Source: Eutreptiella sp. 'Long Island Sound 2002' (lineage: Eukaryota; Euglenozoa; Euglenophyceae; Eutreptiales; Eutreptiaceae). Taken from it: 64,000 nucleotides of DNA. Each line of letters starts with the position of its first letter. The first letter of the stretch is position 1. Below the pieces are notes generated by a model, which made no database searches, was not told the DNA's origin, and saw only the letters and a list, made by a program, of their open reading frames with translations. Positions 54,790-64,000 of this stretch are shown here, piece by piece. A program made the translations under genes and the position numbers. The stretch is taken from the NCBI GenBank assembly GCA_964036045.1, contig OZ038381.1, forward strand, positions 66,464,242-66,528,241, written 5' to 3'.

Positions 54790-57700
54790 CCCTGACCGGC
54801 TGTTCCAGTCTGTGGTTGCCCGCCTCCGCCCTTTCCTCTCTCTTCTTGGCCTTCTTCACGGTTGGTGTCGTCCGGTCCTCTATCGCGATCCCACTTGCCG
54901 CTGCTGATTTTGTTCCTCTTCAACTGATCCAGTCCGGTGTTTTTCCTCTCCTTGGCTCCGCTGCCCCCCGATTTTCCAGTCCAGGGGGGCCGCCTGCCTG
55001 TGTCCTGGCTCTGCTCCGGTTGCTCCCATCCTGAGTTGTGCGCCGTTCCGCCACGGTTGTTCCAGTCCGGGGCGGGTGCTTTGGCTCTCTTCTCCGGCTG
55101 CCCCATCATTCGACTCGCCCTCCTCTCTGCCCCTTTCGGCTGTTCTGTCCGCGCCGTCGTCGTCCCCCACTCTCCTCTCCTGTCCGGGCCTGCATCTCCA
55201 TCCTCTCTGGTGGCGGTGCGCCGTCCTTGATTGCATCTCCATTTTCTCTCTTGCCAGCTGGCTCCCCCTCCTTCTTCTTGTGCAGCCCCGGACTCTCAAT
55301 GGAGGTCGTTCTCCTCATCTTCCATCCCCGGCTGTTCCAGTTCAGGGCTGCTGCGGCCTGCTGTTCACCGGATGTTCCTGCCCCGGGGGTCCGGCTGCAT
55401 GTTCCCGTGGTCTTTCTAGGATGTTCCTGTTCATCTTCTCGGCTGCTCCTCTGCTCCCTGGATGTTCCAGTCCAGGGGGCCTTGTTGTTTCTCCCCGGTC
55501 CGCCTCGGATGCTTCTGTCCGTGGCACGTGGTCCATTCCTCTTTTGTTGCTTGATGCTCCGCCCTGGACGTGCCCGTCCCTTTGGGGCTTTCCTGCCCTC
55601 TCCTCCGGCTGTTCCGCCGCTCCTGCGTCCCCATCCCACCTCTCTGGGCTTCGCCCGTATGTCCTTCCCAGCTGCTGCTTCCGCGGCCCGTGTCCCTTCC
55701 CATGATGTCCCAGTCCAGGACATTGGTCCGCTGCCTCCCTGTTATTCAAATCCTGGGGGGCCGGCTGCTCGCCGACGCGTTCTTCTCCCGATGCTTCACC
55801 TTGGGGTCCTGTTCCGTGTCTTCATGGCTCCTCGGCTCCCGGGATGTTCCTGTCCAGTGGGCCTTGTTGCTCCTTCCCTGCTCGCCCCGGATGATCCAGT
55901 CCGTGGCACTGGGCCCCTTCCCGAGATGATCCAGTCCGGGGCCGCTTACCACTCCGCCCTGGCTCCCCCCTCCGGCTGGTCCCTCATTTGTTGCGCCGTC
56001 TCCTTCCTGCTCTGCCCGTCCCCTTCTCACCTGCCTTTTCTTGGACTTCATCTCCTTCTTCACTTACACTGTCCCCGCCCTTGCTCTTGCCCTTGATTAC
56101 CCTGGACAACCTCGCGCTTGTCCGCTCTCCCCTGATGATCTGTTTTTTCCTGGTCCTGTTCTTGCTGCCGCTGCCTTCTCCTCCTGCTTGTGTTGCCCTG
56201 GACGCTCCAACCCGTGGCCGCCCCATCCCCGGATGCTCCTGTCCCGGGTTTTGGTCTGGAGCCCCCCGGATGCTCCAGTCCGTGGGGGTTCGGTTGGTTG
56301 CCGTCTTGGTCTTCCCCGGACGCTCAAGCCCGGGGTCCGGCTGCGTGTCTTCTTGGCTTCTCGGCTCCCCGGATGCTCCAGTCCAGGGGGCTTCTTCTTG
56401 GCCCACTTCCCCAGTTGATCCATTCCCGGGTTGATTGCCATTTCGCCCTGGATGCTCCTGTCTGTGGCGCGGGTTCTGGCTCCCTCTCACCGCTTGCCGT
56501 TCGTTGTTGCTCCTTCTTCTTCTTGCTTTGCCCGGTTGTCTCTGTCCGGGCCGGCCTCTTTTTCCTCCCCATATCTCCTCCCCTCTCTTGTCTTGGCGTT
56601 CATCTCCTTTCCATCGTCGTTGTCCTGGACCTTGATCTTGATCTTGCTTGCCCCGGTTAATCTCGTGCGTGTTGATTTGTGCTGATCTTCTGGCACTCCC
56701 TGGGATCTTGCTGCCTTTGCCTTCTCCTCCTCCCTGTGCAGCCCCGGACAATCCAATCCGGCACCTCTCGCTCGATCCCCGGCTGCTCCAGGGTTTCGGT
56801 CCGCTGTCCCCCGCTCGTTGGTTCTCTCCTGTTGATTTTTTCTTTCCCTGGATGCTTGTTGTTGCCGCCGCCGCCTTCTCCTCCGCCTTGTGCAGCCCCG
56901 GACGCCCCAGCCCGGGGCTACTGGCATCTTCCCCGGATGTTCCAGTCCAGGGTTTCATTCAGCTGCCCCCCGGATGTTCCAGTCCGTGGGGCCAGGTTGC
57001 TTGCCGCTGTGGTCATCCCCGGATGCTCCAGTCTGGGGTCCTGGCGTTTGCCTTGCTGGCTACTCGGCCCCCCGGATGTTCCTGTCCCGGCAGGCCTGTT
57101 CCCTTGTTGCTTCTTTCTGGCCCGGACGGTCCAGTCCGGGGTTGTTGCCTTCCCGCCCTGGATGCCCCAGTCCTTGGCGGGCGGTCTGGCTCTCTCCCCG
57201 AGCTCCTCCTTCTGTTGTTGCTCCGTCTCCTTCGTGCTTAGCCGGGCCGTCCGGGCCGCTCCTTTGTCCTGCGCTTTCCCTCTCTTCTCACCTCTCTCGT
57301 CTTGGCCTTCATCTCCTTTCCCACCGACGTTGTCCTGGTCTTTGATCTTGATCTTGTTTGCCCTGTTGGATCTCGCGCTTGTTGGTTTTCTTCTCTTGTT
57401 CTTTCTTACCCCGGAGTTCTTGTTCTTGCTGCAGCCGACTTCTTCTCCACCTTGTGCAGCCCCGGATGTTCCTATCTGGGGCCACTCGCGTAATCCCCGG
57501 ATATTCCAGTCCAGGGTTTCTGCCCGCTGTCCCCCGGATGTTCCAGTCCAGGGGCCCCGCCGCCGTGATGCTGTTTCTTGCCCCCGATTGTCCAGTCCGT
57601 GGTTTCTCGCCTTTCCGCCCTGGATGCCCCAGTCCTTGGCGGGCTTCCTGACTCTTTCTGCCAGCTGCTCCTGCAGTTGTTGCACCTTCTCCTTCATGCT

Positions 57701-59460
57701 TTGCCGCATGTCTCCGTCCGGGCCGTTTCTTCTTCCCCATCTCTTCTCACCTCTCATGTCCTGGCCTTCATCTGCTTCCCCACCGACGGACGGTGTCCCG
57801 GTCCTTGATCTTGTCCTTACTTGCCCTGGTGGGCCTCGCGCTTGCTGGTTCTCTCCTGTTGTTCCTTTTTCCCTGGAGTCTTGTTCTTGCTGCCAACGCA
57901 TCGTCCTCCCCCTTGTGCTGTCCTGGACGCTCCAATCCGGGGCCACACACTTCATCCCCGGATGTTCCAGTCTGGGGAGCCGGTCCGCCTCCCCCCGGAT
58001 GATCCAGTCCAGGGGGGCCCTGTTGCCTCGACGCTGCTTCTTGCCCCGGATGGTCCAGCCTGGGGCTGCATGCCTTTCAGCCCTGGATGACCCAGTCCTT
58101 GGCGGGCGTTCTGGCTCTCTCCCCCGGCTGCTTCTTCAGTTGTTGCTTCTGCTCCCTCTTGCTTTGCCTGGTGTCTCCGTCCGGGCCTCTCTTTCGTCCC
58201 CATCTCCTCTCACCTCTCATATCCTGGCCTTCTTCTTCTTTCCCACTGAGGCTGTCCCGGTCTTTGATCTTGATCTTGTTTGCCCTGTTGGATCTCATGC
58301 TTGTTGGTTCTCTCCTGAGGATTCTTCTTTCCCTGGTGTTTTGTTCTTGCTCCCGCCGCCTCCTCCTCCACCTTGTGCAGTCCCGGACGCTCCACTCCGT
58401 GGCCACTAGCTTCACCCCAGGATGTTCGAGTCCAGGGTTTCGGTCCGCCGGTCCTTTTGCCTTGATGCTGCTTCTTGCCCCGGTTGGTCCTGGCCAGGGT
58501 TGCTTGCCTGTCCGTCGTAGATGCCCCTGTCCTTGGCCTTCGTGCTTAGCCGGGTGTCTCCGTCCGGGCCGGTCGCTTGTCCCCTTCTCTTCTCACCTCT
58601 CACGTCTTGGCCTTCACCTCCTTTCCCTTCTTGTTCTTGCTGCCATTGTCTCCGCCTCCCCCTTGTGCAGTCCCGGACGTTCCAATCCGGGGCTTCCCGC
58701 TTCATCTCCGGATGTTCCAGTCCAGGGTGTCAGTCCGCCTCCCCCCGGATGATCCAGTCCGGGGGGCCCTGTTGCCTTGACGCTGCTTCTTGCCCCAGAT
58801 GGTCCAGTCCGGGATTGCTTGCCTTTCCGTCCTGGATGCCCCAGTTCTTGGCGGGCGTTCTGGCTGTCCCCCCCGGCTGCTCCTTCAGTTGTTGCTCCTT
58901 CTTGTTCGTGCTTTGCCGGGTGTCTCCGTCCGAGCCGCTCCTTCGTCCCCTTCTCCTCTCACCTCACTTGTCTTGGCCTTCATCTCCTCTCCCACGGACG
59001 TGGTCCCGTTCCTTGCTGTTGATCTTGTTTGCCCTGGCTGATCTTTTCCTTGTTGGTTCTCTCCTGTTGATCTTTGGTTCCCTGGATGCTTGTTCCTGCC
59101 GCCGCGGCCTCCTCCTCCACCTTGTGCAGCCTCGGACGCTCCAATCCGGGGTTACTCGCCTCATCCCCGGATGGTAGAGGCCAGGGTTTCAGTCTGCTGC
59201 CCCCCGGATGTTCAAGTCCGGGGGGCCCAGTTGCTTGCCGCCGTGTTCTTGCCCGGATGCTCCAGTCCGGGCTCCTTGCGCGTGCCTTCCTGGCTCTTCG
59301 ATTCCCCGGATGCTCCAGTCCAGGTGGCCCTGCTGCTCTGTTGCTTCTTCCTGGCCCGCCCCGGATGTTGCAGTCCGTGGTACCGGGCCCACTCCCCCTG
59401 ACGATCCAGTATGGAGGTTGTGCGTCAGTCTGCCCCGGATGCTCCAGTCTGGGGCGCCAT
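54790..59460. repeat. Higher-order repeat of hairpin-forming units
   Basis: Over 4.7 kb a short unit recurs more than 40 times. Its core is CCCCGGA, eight bases of the kind TGTTCCAG, then TCCGGGG, whose arms are perfect complements. Variants include CCCCGGATGATCCAGTCC and CCCTGGATGCCCCAGTCC. Neighbouring cores are 35-55 bp apart in clusters. The clusters sit in a larger repeat marked by CTTGTGCAGC/TCCCGGA at 56,887, 57,451, 57,912, 58,372, 58,662 and 59,120 (steps 564, 461, 460, 290, 458). Open frames cross the array on both strands with TGTSGG/DWNIRG-type peptides that follow the repeat. I do not call them genes. Confidence 0.9.
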
Positions 59461-60523
59461 ATTATCTGTCCTTGCCGTCTTTGGCCGGCGGTGTTGGTGG
59501 GTGTGCTCCCTTTTTTTTCGCGCGCCCTTCGCTGCTCCTCTTCCCCCGCTCCGGTCCGCTCCTCTCCACTCTGCTCTGTGTTCCCTCTTTCTCTGCTCTC
59601 CTCTCCTTCCTCGCGTTCTCACTTTCCTCCACCCCGCCCTGTCCCTTGCTCCCTCGGTCCCCTCACTTCCCTTTCCTTGGCTTTCTTTTTCTCCCTTTTC
59701 GGTGGCTTTGCTGGGGCACGCACGCAAGCTCCTAGTCTCTACGCACGCATTTTGCTTTGTTTTGGGGTAGGTACACATGCACTAGCACGCTTACCAGTTT
59801 TCTCCTTTGTGCGGTTTGTTCCCTGTTCTTTTCTGCATGTTCAAGTTCCCTTGTTCCCCCGTCCTTTCCCTCTTCGCATGCACTTTGCGGTGTTTTGGGG
59901 CGCCCACTTAAGCTCCTCTTTTCTGCGTATGCACTTTGCCACCTCCTATGTCCTTCTCGCTTGTTTCGCTCCAGTTTAAGTTTTTGAGCTCTCTTGCTCC
60001 TATCTCTGCTTTGCTACCTTTGTGGTTGCCTTGTTCGGGCACGCTGCCAAGCTCTTAGTACCTACCCACGCACTTCTGATGAGGCTGCAGTGGACAGCGA
60101 CCGCCCTTGTAGCTTTTGGCTGAAGAAAAATTGATCCTCCCGTTGTTGGCAATCAACCAACGTAAATTGTGCAAAGGAAATACAAATTTGCCATGCTTGG
60201 TACTTTTTTGAACGTGTTTTTGCAGCCAAAAAAATTGATTTCGTGGAGAGTAAAATGCAATGTGCTGCAAGCCACACCAGTAATCAAGATGATGTCCAAT
60301 CCCTGGAGAGAGAAGGTGCCCTGAAGGAAGCAGTCCGCCAGGCGCAGGGGCTGACCAAGCCCAAGAAGAATTTTTCCGCCTCCGGGGGTGCCGGCTTCCG
60401 GTAAATTTCAATGACTCAATGACAGTTTAGGTACTGGTTGCTTCAGTGAGGTTTGTGCACGAGCGCTACAAGATGAGAACCCATCAGAAAGGTACCAAAA
60501 ATATATTTTCTGTGCTTTTTTTT

Positions 60524-60832
60524 GCACGAGGCCTCGCGCATGAGGGGTGCAATGCAATCCCAGAACTTGAAAGTCACAACCTGTAACTCTTTTTTTGGGC
60601 AGTGCAAATCAAAAATTAAACCGTGGGGTGGGTGGCAAGACCACTCGACCCTGAAGCCGTCTTTCCAAAGGAAAATGAATTGGTTGAGGTTTGTTGTTTT
60701 TTAAGTTATGCACGAAGCCTCGCGCATGGCGCAGCCCTTGAACCGCATGTCGCATATGCATTGCACTGATATTCAATCCTCCATGCTTCGGTTTTAATGT
60801 TCTATGGTCTTGATTGCGCGAGGCCTTGCGCA
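60524..60832. repeat. Three copies of a palindromic GCGAGGCCTCGC-type motif
   Basis: GCACGAGGCCTCGCGCA at 60,524-60,540, TGCACGAAGCCTCGCGCA at 60,709-60,726 and TTGCGCGAGGCCTTGCGCA at 60,814-60,832. The centre AGGCCT is self-complementary and the arms are nearly so. Sequence between the copies is not repeated. Confidence 0.7.
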
Positions 60833-62400
60833 TAGAATTCGATCAATAATGCTTTTTTCCATCTATGCAACAAACATGAAGAACACAATCGATGTTGCAA
60901 TCATTTGTTCTGCAGACCATGTTTGTCCCACAAACAAGGGGAACGTGAAGTGCATTTATTGGTTAATTTCCCCAAAAAGGACATCATTTTCCACTGAAAT
61001 AATGAGTTATTTCTGTTTTCGGCTGTCCGAAAAAAGGCACAGAATGGTACAAATTGTAAGAAATATACTTTCTTTGGAGTAATATTCTGCTTTCAAAAAG
61101 CAGAGCCTGTGAAAAATTCTTTTTTTGCATGGTGCAGATGGGGTGCATTGGGTGTGATTTTGACCATGCAACTTGAGCCGCCTAAGACCACAGCAACCGA
61201 ACGCGCAAGCACCGTCCCTATTTCAAAGAGAGAGCAAAACCGCAAATTCAACCAACTAATGAACGTGGAGAACCAGCAGAAAAAGTACACAAGAGTTCAC
61301 AAAGAAAGGCACCCTATTTTGCCGTTCCCAAGCTTCACAAGGTGCTGCTGTCCACCAATTAGTTCCAGTCCCACTTCCGTCACCTATTTCAGTTCGATTT
61401 CAAAGCACACGGACCGACTGCAAAATACAATGCCGTCAAAAGGCAGTCCTCTGTACACCTAATTTCCGGACTCTTCCTGTACGTCACGTTTAGTGTTACG
61501 AGTGACCCAGTTGTACAAACCTGCAAAGTCACATCCTACAGAGCCAGCCTCCGCGCCCGAAAACGTTAACGCTAGGTCTGATTGGTCAAGCACAGACGTT
61601 GCGTTACCGGACCTTCGATCAGACGCAAACTAGTTCCGTAGACACCCGCAAGAGCTTCCTGGAAGGCTTTGCTGCTTTGACAGCAGCGATGCCGAATCAA
61701 CACGAATTCTGGGCCCCACAAGCCGCTATGACTTCCTGCGAAATAAAACACAGACAATTCTGTACAAAGACATAGACGGGTAGGCCAAAATTGCTTGATA
61801 GAAGATCAATTGTACGTGTACCAACGTACACAATCAAGTAACAGCCCAGGCCTCAGCACAGCGTAAAACTGCACAACCTTGGGAGTGTCCCCTTGGCTAC
61901 TTCCGAAACACGCCACAGGTATGAAAACCTTTTTTTCTCTACCAATTCAGTCCGAGACTGTTGTAAAATACAGCTCATCACCAAGCCAACATGAATGATC
62001 CAATCGCTCATTTGTGTATGTACAACTTATATATCTGGTGTTGGCTTGTCTGAAACGCTTTGAGGACGTTCATGACTTCAGTCGCGTGGCGGCAACTTGT
62101 CTTGGATGCTGCACATTTCATTAACAAAGGGCACATCTGACGCGCCTTCTTTGGTCACCTGGCCTTGAATGTCCCACCTGCATGCAATAGATTTGCTACT
62201 TTTGAGATTTCTGCAGCTGTTTGGCAAGCGGCCGTTTATCCTCCAAATTTTTGTACTTAAATATAGAAACTACGTGCTTGCCTGCTTGTCGCAAGAGCAG
62301 GACTATGTGTCACAACCTCATTGCTAGGTAGTTTCACTGCCCGCAGGGTCTAAGGTCGGCACCCTTCAATCTGGCAACCGCAAACATCACATGCATGTTC

Positions 62401-62456
62401 CACACACAGCCACACTCACGCACACACACACACACACAAACAGACACACACGCACT
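62401..62456. repeat. CA microsatellite
   Basis: Imperfect (CA)n tract with CACG and CAGA interruptions. Confidence 0.9.
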
Positions 62457-64000
62457 CAGAAAATCACAGTCACTAGTGGATACATACCGACTACAGAAAT
62501 ACCATCAGAAACACCACTTTGCAGGACCGAAAGCATGTGTTCACCGCAAAATGACAGTCCTTTTTTTCATATCCTCCTATGATAACTGGATGGGGATATA
62601 TGTTGGCTTGCCTGTATTCTTTTCTTCCGTGCTTTCGCACTGTCTTTTAAAAACAGCCCGCAGGTCATCACTATATCTGTGAGTAGCACTCCAAGCACTG
62701 CATGTGTTTTGGTATTACTTATGTCTCTTTGCTTGCAACATCCAACGCTTGTGATACAGAGCGGATGTATCACACTGATCACACACGAACACACCAGTCA
62801 GCACGGCCAACAAAGAATGCATGACCATAGCTCAATCCCCGCCTCTATTGCTACAAGTAGCGGTGCCGATCAAACCATCAGTTTCTTATCACTCAATGTC
62901 TACATTGTAAATTTGCAGTGGGTTTTCTTTGTAGAAACTTACTGTTTGCCAACAGCAGAGTTTGGTTTTCGCCTGAAACGTACACAGCGCAGAATTTCCT
63001 TTGTTCACCGGAAATACGACAACCAACAGTACCCTTGGTGTGTTAGGGTGGTAGACCTCTAGTATGCACTTACCTGGGACTGAGCTTTGGGCAGTTGTAT
63101 GGAAAGGAACCATATAACTGGGTTGGGACATGCACACCCACAATAATGTCAATGTAGCCATATGAAGGCAAATGAGTCACTAAGAGCTGCAAACAGCCAT
63201 CATGAGCAACAGCCGTCCTACATGAGGCCAGATCCGCCCGCCTCATGCCCATAGTTGGCTTTACAAAGCATGCATGAACTCTAAGCGAGTTGACAGCGCT
63301 TCAAAAACGTCAAATTTCAAGAGAGAGGCTGTTTATTGCCATCACTTTGCTCAAGATGTCTATCGAAGGAACGCAATGGTAAGGGATTAAGATCACAAGA
63401 TTGTTATGCTTCTTGTTTCTAGTGTATCTCACTGCGCACCAGACTGTGACTGCTGGCCCAATCTATCAAGGTTCGCTGTATCCCGTTCAACGATCTTGGT
63501 TTTTGGGGTGTAGTTCAGTCGGAAGAATGTACAGTTCAACAAGTTGCCTATCCGTGTTCGGCACTCAGAAAAAATGATGCATGCCGATAGAGTGTATTGT
63601 CACTTGGTCACGCGAGGCTGGCCATCCAATAGCTTGTACCAAAATGCGCTGGCAGGTTCAGGAATAGAACCCGAAGGGTAGCTGATTGTTTTTGCGCTTA
63701 ATGTTCACTTTAAGGACCGTACTAGAGGGTAGCTGATTACACACTATTATGAGTCAAGTTTGTTGTGTCGACTATGACCGATCACAAGTATGTTTCATAT
63801 GCCGACCCACGAGAGTTTGGGAGATGTTTTTTGTTTTGACAAGTCTGCCCACCCGCCCAACGTAATTGCTGGCACCTCTTGAAGGTGTCAAGGCAGGGTG
63901 GAGTAGGGTTATGTTTTTCAGCGACACGGCAGCAGGCGCCCGATGTTGCACCTAGCAGACGCGGGTCAATAAAGGATAATATGAAACATCCATATTGTAA

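Larger units (their letters stand above)
59461..64000. other. Right-hand 4.5 kb, no gene seen
   Basis: After a pyrimidine-rich stretch to about 59,750, base composition becomes lower in GC and open frames are short (none above about 120 codons, none with protein-like character). No RT, integrase, tRNA or rRNA signature was found. Introns of a host gene cannot be excluded, since single exons would not be recognisable by eye. Confidence 0.5.

Noticed and set aside
54937-59378. Several 200- to 570-codon frames over the hairpin array
   Set aside because: Frames exist on both strands and their peptides repeat with the DNA unit. No frame is favoured and no domain is seen.
61109-61462. 117-codon plus-strand frame
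   Set aside because: No homologous pattern, no neighbouring exon-like frames and no codon bias visible by eye. A host exon cannot be excluded but is not supported.

Overview
The window looks like repeat-rich DNA from a large eukaryotic nuclear genome. It contains LTR retrotransposons with gag, pol and chromodomains, a LINE, a terminal-inverted-repeat element and long minisatellites, and nothing resembling a bacterial operon. No host gene could be supported. The species cannot be named from this sequence. A LINE with an OTU cysteine protease plus an AP-type endonuclease recalls the Dualen/RandI family described from Chlamydomonas. Both LTR elements are primed by a tRNA-iMet of the animal/protist kind (PBS TGGTAGCAGAGG, not the land-plant TGGTATCAGAGC). 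An alga or other protist is the best guess, with low confidence.

Almost all of 1-54.5 kb can be read as one nested stack of transposons, with every coding part on the minus strand. The outermost layer is a decayed Dualen-like LINE. Its pieces lie in the order OTU-A, OTU-B (54.47-52.98 kb), OTU-C and an unknown domain (51.22-49.01 kb), a middle part (38.76-37.14 kb), then AP-endonuclease, reverse transcriptase and C-terminal tail (4.1-0 kb). It is interrupted by: (i) a 1.77-kb element with 32-bp inverted ends (51,217-52,982); (ii) a 10.2-kb Ty3-like chromovirus, element 2 (38,758-49,004), with paired 483-bp LTRs; (iii) a large gag-only LTR element, H (4,107-37,138), with LTRs over 2 kb long. 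The left LTR of H is split by a second Ty3-like chromovirus, element 1 (4,417-26,670; 742-bp LTRs; 5-bp target duplication GTCCA). The right LTR of H preserves the unoccupied site. Element 1 itself holds a 9.4-kb insert (13,061-22,478) bounded by a 1,638-bp direct duplication of its own gag-protease region. The insert is nearly free of T on the plus strand and carries about 97 copies of a 65-bp minisatellite.

Both Ty3-like elements share an unusual plan. Gag is separated from protease by one in-frame amber codon followed by GGR GGC, and a methyltransferase-like NPPF domain of the type known from DIRS elements lies between protease and reverse transcriptase. Both are decayed by stops, frameshifts, deletions or catalytic-residue changes.

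From 54.8 to 59.5 kb lies a higher-order repeat (period about 460 bp) built from more than 40 hairpin-forming units. The last 4.5 kb (59.46-64 kb) has lower GC and shows no supportable gene, only a CA microsatellite and three copies of a palindromic motif.

The very long minus-strand open frames at 13.4-22.2 kb (up to 2,234 codons) are compositional artefacts of the repeats and are not annotated as proteins.
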